Part shown: positions 15,810-24,646 of the stretch, in pieces
How positions within the stretch are numbered: the stretch's first letter is position 1
Layout: each line of letters begins with the position of its first letter
DNA from: an uncultured Eubacteriales bacterium
GTDB taxonomy: Bacteria; Bacillota; Clostridia; Christensenellales; CAG-138
DNA: 37,410 nt
Assembly: GCA_900542615.1 (NCBI GenBank)
Contig: UQOG01000007.1
Location: 1-37,410, forward strand
Direction of reading: 5' to 3'
Program-made: the position numbers and the translations under genes
Notes under the pieces: generated by a model
What the model was told of the DNA's origin: nothing
Databases searched by the model: none
What the model saw: the letters and a program-made list of their open reading frames with translations, nothing else

Positions 15810-18800
15810 ATGGAGCAACAGCCACATCCCCTGCTGGGGGTCCTTTCCCAACATCCGGAATATCAGCGGCTCTGTGAGGCCCTCGCAAAAGGCGAGGGCC
15901 CTTGCGGCGTATTCGGCCTGGCGGAGGGGAACCGGGGCCACATGGCCGCCGCCCTGGCCAGCGCTTTGGGCCGGCCACTTTTGGTGGTCACCGCCAACGA
16001 GAGCGCCGCGGAAAAGCGCAGCGAGGAGATCGGCCGCTTTTTGCCCTGCCAGCACTTTCCTGCCCGGGACATTCCCCTTACCGGCGCCTTTACCAGCTCC
16101 GAGGGCTTGGAGGCCCGCCGGGTGGCCGCCCTATGCCGCCTGGCCGGCGGCCAGGGCCGGGGCGCGGTGCTTTGCGCCTCCATGGAGGCGTTGATGCAGC
16201 GGCTTGCGCCTCCGGCGGTCTTTCTACAGCTGAGCCGCCAGGTATGCGCCGGGGACGTGATAGAGCCCCGCTCCCTCCTGGCCTCCCTGGTGGAGGCGGG
16301 CTATGTGCGGGGCGAGGTCTGCGAAAGCCCCGGCCAGGTCTGCCTCCGGGGCGGGTATCTGGACGTATATCCCATCGTGGCGGAATACCCGGTGCGCATC
16401 GAGTTCTTCGACGACGAGGTGGATACCCTGCGCACCTACGATCCCCTGACCCAGCGGTCCCTGGAAAACATCTCCTCCGTGTTCCTGCCCCCGGCCTGCG
16501 AAATGCCCCTCACCCCCCAGGCGCGAAGCGCGGCCTGCAAAGCCCTGGCGGGCCGCCCGGGCCTGGAGGAAACCCTGGAAGCCCTACAGGCCGGCGGTAC
16601 CCCGGAGGGGGCCCTCCGGCTCATGCCCCTGTTCTATCCCCAGGCCTATTCCCTGCTGGACTATATGCAGGACGGGATCTTTCTGCTGGATGAACCCGCC
16701 CGGCTGGAGGAGAGCGGCAAGATCCTCTTCAGCCAATATCTGGACCAATGCGCCGCCGCCATCCAGGCGGGAGAGGCCCAGCCCGAGCAGGGGGAAATGC
16801 TGGGCTCCCCCCTGCAGGCCATCAAAGCCCTGGATACCCCCAGGACCGCCCTGTTCTTCGCCCTGACCCGCAGCTATGGCCTCATTGGTATGAAGGCCCC
16901 CTTCCGCTTTGAGACCCGGCCCATCTCCCGGTATGTGGGGGATGAATCCCTCCTGCAGGAGGACCTTGCCGCCTGGCGCAAAAGCGGGGAAACCGTGGCC
17001 ATCTACGCCGGCCCCCACGGGGAGCGGCTGCGGCAGCGGCTGGCGGATCTGGATATGCAGCTGCCCTGCGTGGAGGGCCTGGACCGGGCCTTTGTCAAGG
17101 GGGAGCAGATCATCCTGTGCCAAAGCCTGGAGCGGGGCTTTGCCTACAGCGAGCTGGGGCTTTCGGTGATCAGCGAGCGGGAGCTTTACGGGGACGTGGC
17201 CCGCCCGCCGAAAAAAGCCCGGCGCAAACGCCCCCAATTGGCCTTTTCCGAATTGAACGTGGGGGACCTGGTGGTCCATGAGCTCCACGGCATCGGCCGC
17301 TTTGTGGGGGTGGTGACCCTGACGGTGGAAGGCGCCCCCCGGGATTACCTGCACCTGGTCTATGCCGGCGGGGATAAGCTCTACATCCCCACGGATCAGT
17401 TGGATCGGGTGCAAAAATACATCGGCGGCAAGGAGGACGACGGGGCCGCCGCCAAGCTCTCCAAGCTGGGCAGCGGCGAGTGGCAGCGCACCGTCTCCCG
17501 GACCCGGGAGGGGGTGAAAAAGCTGGCCTTCGACCTGGTGCGCCTATATGGGGAGCGCCAGCGGCGCAAGGGGTTCGCCTTTGCCCCGGACAACGCCTGG
17601 CAGCGCCGGCTGGAGGAGAGCTTCCCCTACGAGGAAACCCCGGACCAGCTCACCAGCATCCAGGAGATCAAAACGGATATGGAAAGCGAGCGGGTCATGG
17701 ACCGGCTATTGTGCGGGGACGTGGGCTACGGCAAAACCGAGGTGGCCCTGCGGGCCGCCTTTAAGGCGGTGCTCTCCGGCAAGCAGGTGGCCATGCTGGT
17801 GCCCACCACCATCCTGGCCCAGCAGCACTATAATACCATCGCCACCCGCTTTGCCGGCTTCCCGGTAAACGTGGCCCTCCTCTCCCGCTTCAAGACCCCC
17901 AAGCAGCAGACGGAGATCCTGGAAGGGCTCAAGGCGGGCCGGGTGGATATGGTCATCGGCACCCACAAGCTGCTGGCCCCCGGGGTGCAGTTTAAGGACC
18001 TGGGCCTTTTGATCATCGACGAGGAGCAGCGCTTCGGGGTGGGCCACAAGGAGCAGATCAAAAACCTCAAGCGCAGCGTGGATGTGCTGACCCTGTCCGC
18101 TACCCCCATCCCCCGCACGCTGCATATGTCCATGTCCGGCATCCGGGATATGTCCGTCATCGAAACGCCCCCCGCCCAGCGCTATCCGGTGCAGACCTAT
18201 GTGATGGAATACAGCGACGGGGTGGTGCGGGAGGCCATCCGCAAGGAGCTGGGCCGGGGCGGCCAGGTTTATTTCCTATATAACCATGTGCGCACCATGG
18301 AATACTTCGCCGAATACCTCCGGGAGCTGGTCCCCGAGGCCCGCGTGGCCTATGCCCACGGCCAGATGGGAGAACGAACCCTGGAAAAAACCATGCTGGA
18401 TTTCCTGGAGCGGCAATACGATGTGCTGCTATGCTCCACCATCATCGAAAACGGGCTGGATATGCCCAACGTGAATACCATCCTCATCTACGACGCGGAT
18501 AAGATGGGCCTCTCCCAGCTCTACCAGCTCCGGGGCCGGGTGGGCCGCAGCGTGCGGCTGGGGTATGCATACCTGTTTTTCAAGCGGGATAAGGCCCTTT
18601 CCGAGGTGGCGGAAAAGCGGCTGATGGCCATACGGGAGTTTACCCAGTTCGGCTCGGGCTTCCGCATCGCCATGCGGGACCTGGAGATCCGGGGCGCGGG
18701 CAACCTGCTGGGGCCGGAGCAGAGCGGCCACATGGAGGCCGTGGGCTACGACCTGTATTGCAAAATCATCGACGGCGCCCTGCGGGAGGCCCGGGGCGAA

Positions 18801-19274
18801 AAGCCCCAAAAGGACATCGACACGGTTATGGAGCTGCCCCTGGCGGCCAGCATCCCTCATTCCTATATCCGCCGGGAGACCGACCGGCTGTCTATGTACA
18901 AGCGCATCGCCCACATCTCCACCCAGGAGGAGCTCTACGACGTGCAGGATGAGCTGATCGACCGCTATGGGGAGATCCCCAAGCCGGTAGAAAATCTGCT
19001 GTTTATCGGCAAGCTCAAGTCGGACGCCCAGCGGGCCTATATCACCCGGATCCAGGTGCGGGACGGGGAGGCCAAGCTGCTCCTGGACCCCGAGGCGCCC
19101 ATGGACGGCGCCAAGCTCTTCCAGGCCATCCAAGGGGTGGAAGGCGTCCAGTTCCGCCCCGGCGAACAGCCTGTTTTGCTCCTGCATAGGCCCAAACAGG
19201 ACGCCGCCGCCATTTGCCGGAGCCTGCCACAGATTGTTTACATGCTAGGCGATTGCATTCAGCCGGAGACATGA
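15810..19274 (+). CDS. mfd: Transcription-repair coupling factor Mfd
   Basis: The 1154-residue protein has the full Mfd length. It removes RNA polymerase stalled at DNA lesions and recruits UvrA. It has an N-terminal UvrB-like region (about 1-350). The RNA-polymerase-interacting Tudor-like module starts near 485 (NVGDLVVHELHGIGRFVG). The RecG-like translocase has Walker A GDVGYGKTE near 635, DEEQRFGV near 737 and SATPIPRTL in motif III. Motif VI lies near 905 (QLYQLRGRVGRS), followed by the TRCF C-terminal domain. The start ATG follows AGGAACC just after the pth stop. The end overlaps the promoter of the next gene. Confidence 0.97.
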   Translation: MEQQPHPLLGVLSQHPEYQRLCEALAKGEGPCGVFGLAEGNRGHMAAALASALGRPLLVVTANESAAEKRSEEIGRFLPCQHFPARDIPLTGAFTSSEGLEARRVAALCRLAGGQGRGAVLCASMEALMQRLAPPAVFLQLSRQVCAGDVIEPRSLLASLVEAGYVRGEVCESPGQVCLRGGYLDVYPIVAEYPVRIEFFDDEVDTLRTYDPLTQRSLENISSVFLPPACEMPLTPQARSAACKALAGRPGLEETLEALQAGGTPEGALRLMPLFYPQAYSLLDYMQDGIFLLDEPARLEESGKILFSQYLDQCAAAIQAGEAQPEQGEMLGSPLQAIKALDTPRTALFFALTRSYGLIGMKAPFRFETRPISRYVGDESLLQEDLAAWRKSGETVAIYAGPHGERLRQRLADLDMQLPCVEGLDRAFVKGEQIILCQSLERGFAYSELGLSVISERELYGDVARPPKKARRKRPQLAFSELNVGDLVVHELHGIGRFVGVVTLTVEGAPRDYLHLVYAGGDKLYIPTDQLDRVQKYIGGKEDDGAAAKLSKLGSGEWQRTVSRTREGVKKLAFDLVRLYGERQRRKGFAFAPDNAWQRRLEESFPYEETPDQLTSIQEIKTDMESERVMDRLLCGDVGYGKTEVALRAAFKAVLSGKQVAMLVPTTILAQQHYNTIATRFAGFPVNVALLSRFKTPKQQTEILEGLKAGRVDMVIGTHKLLAPGVQFKDLGLLIIDEEQRFGVGHKEQIKNLKRSVDVLTLSATPIPRTLHMSMSGIRDMSVIETPPAQRYPVQTYVMEYSDGVVREAIRKELGRGGQVYFLYNHVRTMEYFAEYLRELVPEARVAYAHGQMGERTLEKTMLDFLERQYDVLLCSTIIENGLDMPNVNTILIYDADKMGLSQLYQLRGRVGRSVRLGYAYLFFKRDKALSEVAEKRLMAIREFTQFGSGFRIAMRDLEIRGAGNLLGPEQSGHMEAVGYDLYCKIIDGALREARGEKPQKDIDTVMELPLAASIPHSYIRRETDRLSMYKRIAHISTQEELYDVQDELIDRYGEIPKPVENLLFIGKLKSDAQRAYITRIQVRDGEAKLLLDPEAPMDGAKLFQAIQGVEGVQFRPGEQPVLLLHRPKQDAAAICRSLPQIVYMLGDCIQPET

Positions 19275-19280
19275 TATAAT
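19253..19280 (+). promoter_or_regulatory. Promoter of the PrsA-like gene
   Basis: TTGCAT (19253-19258), a 16-nt spacer and TATAAT (19275-19280) lie about 50 nt before the start codon; the -35 box sits inside the end of mfd. Confidence 0.68.
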
Positions 19281-19331
19281 GAAAAAGTATGTGGCTTTGC
19301 CCATACCCAATACGTTAAAATGGAGAAAAGC

Positions 19332-20741
19332 ATGAAAAAGATTTTTGCCCTGACCCTTGCGGCCCTGCTGCTCGTCAGCATCTTCGCGGGCTGCTCCCTT
19401 TCCCCCCAGACCAGCGAGAGCCAAGTGGATGTGCCGGTGGTAACGGACATCGACCGGGAAGCGGTGGTGGCCACCGTGGGGGATAAGACCATTACCATGG
19501 GAGACTATATCGACCTGTTTGACAGCTATGCTTCCTACTACACCAGCTATGGCTACGACCTGTATTCCGATGCCGCCGCCCTGGAGGAATTCCAGGATTT
19601 CGTCATCGACATCCTGGTGGAAGAGCAGGTCATCGCCTATCAGGCGGAACAGTCCGGCTTCAGCGAGCTGAGCGCCGAAAAGCTCAACGAGGTGGAAACC
19701 AAGGTCAACGAGGAGCTGGAATACCTGATGAGCACCTACCGGCCCCAGGCGGAGGAGGAAGCCGCGGCGGATCCTTCCATCGACGTGGAAGCCCGCACCA
19801 AGGAGCTGGTGGAAGGGGAAAGCGAATTTTACACCGGCAAGGCCATGACCTACGATGAATTTGTAGAATGGATCCGGGAGTATTATACCGAAACCGCCAT
19901 CAGCGAGATGTTCCGGGAAGATGTGCTCAAGGACATCACCGTAAGCGACGAGGCCATCCAGGAGTGGTATGACAGCAACCTGGAATCCCAGACCACCACC
20001 TATACGGAGAATGGCGGCGCCTATAAGGACGACCAGGAAAGCTACGAAAAATACGGCGGCACCCCGGTGCTGTACGTGCCGGAAGGCTATAGCCGGGTGC
20101 TGCATATCCTCATCGCGCCGGAAGAGCTGCCCAGCGACGAGTACCAGACCAAGCTCACCGACATGGAGGCCCTGGCCGCAGAATATGGCGAGCTGGCCTT
20201 TGACGCCGCCCTCAGCGGCCAGGAGAACCCCCGCCTGGCCGAGATCCTTTCCGAGTACCGGGCGCTGGAGTCCGAGGCCAACGCCCTGGAGTCCGCCCGC
20301 ATGGCGGATTCCCTGGCTACCGCCAACGACCTGTACAGCCAGCTGGAAGCCGGGGCGGATTTCGCCACCCTGATGATGGAAAATACCCAGGACAACGCCA
20401 TTCTGAGCTTTGATACCATCGCCTCCAAGGGGCTTTTGATCAGCAACCAGTACGAGAGCGAGGTGGATTGGTCCAAGGAGGTTAAGACCGCCTTTGCTAC
20501 CCTGCAAATGGGCCAGTACAGCCAGGTGATCCAGGACGACGAAGGCTGCCATATCCTCTACTACCTGTCGGATGAGCCCGCCGGCGCGGTGGCCCTGGAC
20601 GACGTCAAGGACGGCATCTCCGCCCTGCTGCTGACGGATCTGGAAAACCAGGAGTGGACCGCCATGCTGGATACCTGGAAGAACGACGGCACGGTGGAGA
20701 TCAACGAGGAGCTGGTGCGCTCCTATGGCGCCGCCGCCTGA
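19332..20741 (+). CDS. PrsA/SurA-like peptidyl-prolyl isomerase lipoprotein
   Basis: The 469-residue product has a lipoprotein signal with lipobox SIFAGC (Cys21), so it is anchored outside the cytoplasmic membrane. A SurA-N-like helical chaperone region (about 40-225) contains VATVGDKTITMGDYIDLF. A parvulin-type domain begins at VLHILIAP (about 256) and ends with GQYSQVIQDDEGCHILYYL. About 70 residues of predicted helix are inserted between the first parvulin strand and LYSQLEAGADFATL (about 334), where relatives have a short link. It probably folds exported proteins. I chose the second ATG (19332) because GGAG precedes it at 7 nt. It is a single-gene unit with its own promoter and terminator. 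Confidence 0.87.
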   Translation: MKKIFALTLAALLLVSIFAGCSLSPQTSESQVDVPVVTDIDREAVVATVGDKTITMGDYIDLFDSYASYYTSYGYDLYSDAAALEEFQDFVIDILVEEQVIAYQAEQSGFSELSAEKLNEVETKVNEELEYLMSTYRPQAEEEAAADPSIDVEARTKELVEGESEFYTGKAMTYDEFVEWIREYYTETAISEMFREDVLKDITVSDEAIQEWYDSNLESQTTTYTENGGAYKDDQESYEKYGGTPVLYVPEGYSRVLHILIAPEELPSDEYQTKLTDMEALAAEYGELAFDAALSGQENPRLAEILSEYRALESEANALESARMADSLATANDLYSQLEAGADFATLMMENTQDNAILSFDTIASKGLLISNQYESEVDWSKEVKTAFATLQMGQYSQVIQDDEGCHILYYLSDEPAGAVALDDVKDGISALLLTDLENQEWTAMLDTWKNDGTVEINEELVRSYGAAA

Positions 20742-20768
20742 TCCCCTCCGGCTTAAACGGATACCCCA

Positions 20769-20803
20769 CCAAGGGAAGGCAACCTGCCTTCCCTTTTGGT
20801 TTC
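20769..20803 (+). terminator. Terminator of the PrsA-like gene
   Basis: An 11-bp stem AAGGGAAGGCA/TGCCTTCCCTT (20771-20781 with 20785-20795) has a very short loop and a TTTTGGTTT tail. Confidence 0.8.
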
Positions 20804-20871
20804 CCCTTGGAGGCCCGGGGCGTGCGGCAGGCCGGCGCAGCCCAGCTTTGGCGGCGCGCCCCCGCCCCACA

Positions 20872-21213
20872 GCCCCTCGGCCGGGGCTTGGCTAGGCTGC
20901 TGGCTCCGCAAGCAGTAAGCCGGAACCCCCTTCCCCGATATGCCGGGGTGCGGTCGCTGCCGTTCCGCTATCGGCAAAGCCGGAACCCCCTTCCCCGATG
21001 CGCCGGGGTGTGGCTTCCATCCTTCCGCAAACTGTAAAGACGCAACCCCTTCCCCGATACGCCGGGGCGCGGTCGCTGCCGTTCCGCTATCGGCAAAGCC
21101 GGAACCCCTTCCCCGATGTGCCGGGGTGCGGTCGCCCGGGGTATGGTTGCTCCCCACCCGATACACTTTTTCGGACGCGCCGGGGTGCGGTCGTTTCCCA
21201 GCCGGAGGGGTTG
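20872..21213. repeat. Tandem array of about 60-bp hairpin-forming repeats
   Basis: Four clear units start with CCCCTTCCCCGAT at 20926, 20986, 21046 and 21105 (periods 60, 60 and 59), and degenerate units lie on both sides. Each unit has a CCCCG...CGGGG hairpin. Units 1 and 3 share a nearly identical interior, which forms a second hairpin (TGCCG/CGGCA around TTCCGC). The flanking partial unit at about 20895-20918 has a different but still pairing stem (CTGCT/AGCAG around TCCGC). No credible protein is encoded on either strand. This is the only content of the 620-bp gap between the terminator at 20803 and the rqcP promoter. Confidence 0.85.
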
Positions 21214-21297
21214 TCCGGCATCGGGGTCCGGCGGGGCAAACGGCCTGCCTTTTTCCTGCCCCAAGGCCGTCCCCCCCTCGTTTTTTTCTTGGAAATA

Positions 21298-21306
21298 TGG
21301 TATGAT
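21298..21306 (+). promoter_or_regulatory. Extended -10 promoter for the rqcP-ispDF-mazG operon
   Basis: TGGTATGAT is an extended -10 about 55 nt before rqcP, behind a T-rich run. No convincing -35 is visible. Confidence 0.5.
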
Positions 21307-21361
21307 TACTTGCAGTGTAGGCGCTGAGCCTACCAGATTTCATCGAGCAAAGGAGGCCCAT

Positions 21362-21613
21362 ATGCGGCTGGATAAATATCTAAAGGTTTCCCGGGTCATC
21401 AAGCGGCGCACCGTGGCCAACGAGGCCTGCGACCTGGGTCGGGTCCAGATCAACGGCAAGGTGGCCAAGGCTTCCGCCGAGGTGAAGGAAGGGGATGTGC
21501 TCACGGTGCTGCTGGGGGGCAAGCAATTGCGCTTGCAGGTGCTGTCCGTACAAGAGCACGCCCTCAAGGCGGACGCTGCGGGCATGTACAAGATCCTGGA
21601 GGGCGAAGGGTGA
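21362..21613 (+). CDS. rqcP: S4-domain ribosome quality control protein RqcP (YabO)
   Basis: The 83-residue protein is almost entirely an S4 RNA-binding domain starting MRLDKYLKVSRVIKRRTVAN, with GRVQINGKVAKAS and a final NMYKIL-like AGMYKILEGEG. In Bacillus, RqcP works with RqcH on stalled 50S subunits to add alanine tails. I chose ATG at 21362 because AAAGGAGG precedes it. Its stop overlaps the GTG start of ispDF as GTGA, so translation is coupled. Adjacency to a MazG-fusion gene matches the Bacillus yabN-yabO neighbourhood, although in Bacillus yabO follows yabN and ispDF does not lie between them. Confidence 0.92.
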   Translation: MRLDKYLKVSRVIKRRTVANEACDLGRVQINGKVAKASAEVKEGDVLTVLLGGKQLRLQVLSVQEHALKADAAGMYKILEGEG

Positions 21614-22752
21614 AAGATACCTCTGTAATCCTGCTGGCCGCCGGGGCTTCCAGCCGGATGGGCCAGCCTAAGCTAGCCCTCCCCTTTGGGGGCCGCACTG
21701 CCCTGGAACATGCCTTGTTGGCCTTTTTGCGTCAGGATGATTCCCCCGTTCTGGAGATCATCCTGGCGGTTTCCCAGGAAACCCAGGACTTGGCCGCCGG
21801 GCTGGCCAGCCAATACGGCGCCCTATTGCCCATCCGGATCTGCATGGGGGGCGCCACCCGGGGGGATTCGGTGTTCCAAGCCCTGCAGCTGGCCCGGGGG
21901 GATGTGGTATGCATCCACGATGGGGCCAGGTGCCTGGTGCGCTGGTCGGTGATCCAAGCCAGCATTCAAGCCGCCCGCGCCCAGGGCAGCGGCGTGGCCG
22001 CCATCCCCTGCCGGGATACCCTATGGCTGTCGGATGGGAACGCAACCTTGCCCAGGGAGGGTCTATACATCGCCCAAACCCCCCAGTCCTTTTCCCGTTC
22101 CCGGCTTCTCGCCGCCTATACGGACGCCCAAAAGGCAGGGGTTACCGCCACCGACGACGCAGGCATCTACAGGCGGCTATACGGCCCCGTAACCTTTAGT
22201 GCCGGGGATCTTACCAATCAAAAGCTCACCGCCCCCGGGGACGTTCCCTTGTTTTCCGCCCTGCTCTCCCCCCGGGCCTCACGCTTCGGCTATGGGGAGG
22301 ATACCCACCGGCTGGTGAAAGGCCGGCCCCTGGTACTGGGCGGGGTAACCATCCCCTTTCATTTGGGGCTGCTGGGACATTCCGATGCGGACGCCCTCAC
22401 CCATGCCGCCATGGACGCCATGCTGGGAGCCTGCGCCCTGGGGGATATCGGCCAGCTGTTCCCGGATACGGACCCCCAATACGCCGGGACCTGCTCCCTA
22501 ACCCTGCTAACCCAGGTCCTGCGCCGTACCCTGGCCCATGGGTATGCCCTTAGCAACCTGGACGCCACCATCGTGGCCCAGCAGCCCAAGCTGGCCCCCC
22601 ACATCCCCGCCATGCAGGCCAAGCTGGCCGCCGCCATGGCCTGCGGCCAGGAGCGGATCAGCATCAAAGCCACCACCCCGGAAGGCTGCGGGCCGGAAGG
22701 GGCGCTGGAATCCATCACCGTGCGCTGCGTATGCAGCATGGAGGCAATATGA
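21610..22752 (+). CDS. ispDF: Bifunctional IspDF (MEP cytidylyltransferase / MECDP synthase)
   Basis: Two enzymes of the methylerythritol phosphate isoprenoid pathway are fused in 380 residues. The N-terminal IspD half (about 1-220) has the nucleotide-binding VILLAAGASSRMG and IHDGARCLV, and makes CDP-methylerythritol. The C-terminal IspF half (about 225-380) has the metal-binding GYGEDTHRL, LLGHSDADALTHA and LGDIGQLFPDTDP motifs and KATTPEGCG, and cyclises the phosphorylated product. IspE is not in the window. The start is a GTG overlapping the rqcP stop; the end overlaps the next ATG as ATGA. Confidence 0.96.
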   Translation: MKDTSVILLAAGASSRMGQPKLALPFGGRTALEHALLAFLRQDDSPVLEIILAVSQETQDLAAGLASQYGALLPIRICMGGATRGDSVFQALQLARGDVVCIHDGARCLVRWSVIQASIQAARAQGSGVAAIPCRDTLWLSDGNATLPREGLYIAQTPQSFSRSRLLAAYTDAQKAGVTATDDAGIYRRLYGPVTFSAGDLTNQKLTAPGDVPLFSALLSPRASRFGYGEDTHRLVKGRPLVLGGVTIPFHLGLLGHSDADALTHAAMDAMLGACALGDIGQLFPDTDPQYAGTCSLTLLTQVLRRTLAHGYALSNLDATIVAQQPKLAPHIPAMQAKLAAAMACGQERISIKATTPEGCGPEGALESITVRCVCSMEAI

Positions 22753-24206
22753 CAAACCATCCTACCATCACCATCGCCCCCCTGTCCGTTCCCGGGGCCA
22801 TGAGCCAGGCTGCCTGGCGCTGCATCCAGCAGGCGGACGCCCTGTTTTTGCAGACCGACCAAAGCCCCTGCGCCCGGCCTGTGCTGGATGCGGGGCTGGC
22901 CTACCGCTCCATGGACGACCTGTACGCTTCCGCCCAGGACTTCGATCAGCTGAACCAGGCCATCGCCCAGCGGCTGTGCGAAGCCGGAGACGGGGCGGTG
23001 TACGCGGTATGCGGCGGCGGCATGGGGGATGCGGCCTTACAGGCCCTCGGGGCGGCCGCCCAGGCGGCCGGGTTGGCCATTCGCCGGCTGCCCGGCGCGG
23101 GCTTTGGCACATGCGCCCTTTGCGCCCTGCCGCAGGCCCTGCCGGTTTCCGGCATGACCCTTTGCGCCGCCTATGACCTGCCCGCCGTTTTGGACCCCTA
23201 CCATACCCTGTGCATCGAGGATATCGATACCCCCCTCACCGCCGGGGACGTGAAGCTGGCCCTGGGGGAATACTATCCAGACGAATACCTTCTGTGGTTT
23301 TGCGTTTTGGGGGAGGAGGGCTACCAGTGCCGCCAACTGCCCCTAATGGAGCTGGACCGGCAGCGGGATTACGCCGCCGGCGCCTGCGCCATCCTGCCCC
23401 CGGCCCAGCCCGACCAGCTGACCCGCAAAGGCGTGGACGACCTGATGGCGGTAATGGCCCGCCTGCGGGGCCCCGGCGGCTGCCCCTGGGATGCAGAACA
23501 GACCCATCTCTCCCTCCGGGGCTCCCTCATTGAGGAGGCCTACGAGGTGCTGGACGCCCTGGATCGGGAGGACGACGACGCCCTTTGCGAGGAGCTGGGG
23601 GACCTGCTGCTGCAAATCGCCTTCCATGCCCTCATCGCCCAGGAGCAGGGCGCCTTTACCCTGCGGGATGTGAGCACCGGCATCGTAAACAAGCTGATTT
23701 TCCGGCATCCCCATGTTTTTGGTTCCGTGCATGTAAACTCCAGCAATGAGGTAAAATACAACTGGGAGCAGCTGAAGCGCCAGGAAAAGCATCAGGCCAC
23801 CGTGGCCCAGGCCATGGATGCGGTACCCCGGGCCTTCCCTGCCCTGATGCGCAGCGCCAAGGTGCAAAAAAAGGCGGCGCAGGTGGGGTTTGATTGGTCG
23901 GACCCCAGGGACGCCATGAAAAAGCTGCCCGAGGAAACCGCGGAGCTGCTGGAGGCCATGGAGCGCCAGGACCCCGCCGCCATGGACGAGGAGATGGGCG
24001 ACCTGCTCTTTGCGGCGGTCAACGTGATACGGCTGCTGGGCCGCGATCCGGAAGCCATGCTCCACAAGGCGACGGATAAGTTTATGGCCCGCTTTACCGC
24101 CATGGAAGCCCGGATCCTGGCGGATGGAAAGGCCCTTTCTGCCATGACGCTGGCGGAAATGGACGCCTATTGGGACAGAGTAAAGGCAAACCTGCAAAAA
24201 AATTAG
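22749..24206 (+). CDS. mazG: Tetrapyrrole-methylase-like/MazG fusion protein (YabN type)
   Basis: The 485-residue protein has an N-terminal domain (about 1-220) placed like the SAM-dependent tetrapyrrole methylase domain of YabN. The usual Gly-rich SAM motifs are degraded: APLSVPG in place of GLGPGD and CGGGMGD in place of a GxP segment. The C-terminal MazG nucleotide pyrophosphohydrolase half has two MazG repeats, with GGCPWDAEQTH, SLIEEAYEVLDAL and CEELGDLLLQ near 245-300, then EETAELLEAM and DEEMGDLLFA near 400-425. It probably hydrolyses non-canonical NTPs. ATG at 22749 follows GGAGG and overlaps the ispDF stop. The methylase half may be non-catalytic. Confidence 0.9.
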   Translation: MTNHPTITIAPLSVPGAMSQAAWRCIQQADALFLQTDQSPCARPVLDAGLAYRSMDDLYASAQDFDQLNQAIAQRLCEAGDGAVYAVCGGGMGDAALQALGAAAQAAGLAIRRLPGAGFGTCALCALPQALPVSGMTLCAAYDLPAVLDPYHTLCIEDIDTPLTAGDVKLALGEYYPDEYLLWFCVLGEEGYQCRQLPLMELDRQRDYAAGACAILPPAQPDQLTRKGVDDLMAVMARLRGPGGCPWDAEQTHLSLRGSLIEEAYEVLDALDREDDDALCEELGDLLLQIAFHALIAQEQGAFTLRDVSTGIVNKLIFRHPHVFGSVHVNSSNEVKYNWEQLKRQEKHQATVAQAMDAVPRAFPALMRSAKVQKKAAQVGFDWSDPRDAMKKLPEETAELLEAMERQDPAAMDEEMGDLLFAAVNVIRLLGRDPEAMLHKATDKFMARFTAMEARILADGKALSAMTLAEMDAYWDRVKANLQKN

Positions 24207-24236
24207 GTGTACAGGGCTTTTTTTCTAAAAAAGGGC

Positions 24237-24265
24237 TTGCCCTGCTGGGGAAACCTTGATACAAT
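24237..24265 (+). promoter_or_regulatory. Promoter of hup
   Basis: TTGCCC (24237-24242), a 17-nt spacer and TACAAT (24260-24265) lie 50 nt upstream of the HU start codon. Confidence 0.72.
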
Positions 24266-24314
24266 AGACGAGGATTTTGACCCGATTTACTTTGACTTTA
24301 CTAGGAGGTATACC

Positions 24315-24587
24315 ATGAACAAAACCGAACTGATCGCGGCCGTTGCCGAAAAGAGCGCCCTCTCCAAGAAGGATGCCGAAAAGGCCGTATCCGCTGTTCT
24401 TTCTACCATCACCGAGACCCTTAAGGCTGGCGAAAAGGTTCAGCTGGTAGGCTTCGGCATGTTCGAAGTGCGCGAGCGCCCCGCCCACAAGGGCCACAAC
24501 CCCATGACCGGCGCCGAGATCCAGATCGCCGCCAGCAAGGCCCCTGCTTTCAAGGCCGGTAAGGCTTTCAAGGAAGCCCTCAACTAA
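24315..24587 (+). CDS. hup: Nucleoid protein HU
   Basis: The 90-residue HU/IHF-family protein starts MNKTELIAAVAEKSALSKKDA. It has the GEKVQLVGFGMFEVRERPA core, the DNA-clasping arm with GHNPMTGAEIQIAASKAPAF, and ends GKAFKEALN. It binds and bends DNA as a dimer and compacts the chromosome. The start has an AGGAGG site at 24303-24308 and its own promoter. It is the last gene of the core region; mobile-element remnants begin right after it. Confidence 0.97.
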   Translation: MNKTELIAAVAEKSALSKKDAEKAVSAVLSTITETLKAGEKVQLVGFGMFEVRERPAHKGHNPMTGAEIQIAASKAPAFKAGKAFKEALN

Positions 24588-24646
24588 TCCAGATCTATTT
24601 CAAACAAACCGCCTGCAAATGGGGCGGTGACTTAAGAAAACATTGA

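Noticed and set aside
19245..20870. 541-codon minus-strand frame opposite the PrsA-like gene
   Set aside because: The plus-strand product has a lipobox and family motifs; the antisense frame is a composition artefact spanning a promoter and a terminator.
20872..21213. Tandem repeats considered as a CRISPR array
   Set aside because: The conserved part is too variable, the interiors of two units are nearly identical instead of unique spacers, and no cas genes are near.
20753..21361. 202-codon minus-strand frame over the tandem repeats
   Set aside because: Its repeated peptide arises from translating the hairpin repeats; there is no ribosome binding site, and the frame covers a promoter and a terminator.
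24210..24240. Hairpin after the MazG gene as a terminator
   Set aside because: The T-run and A-run look complementary, but the flanking GGGC sequences do not pair, so no stable stem forms.
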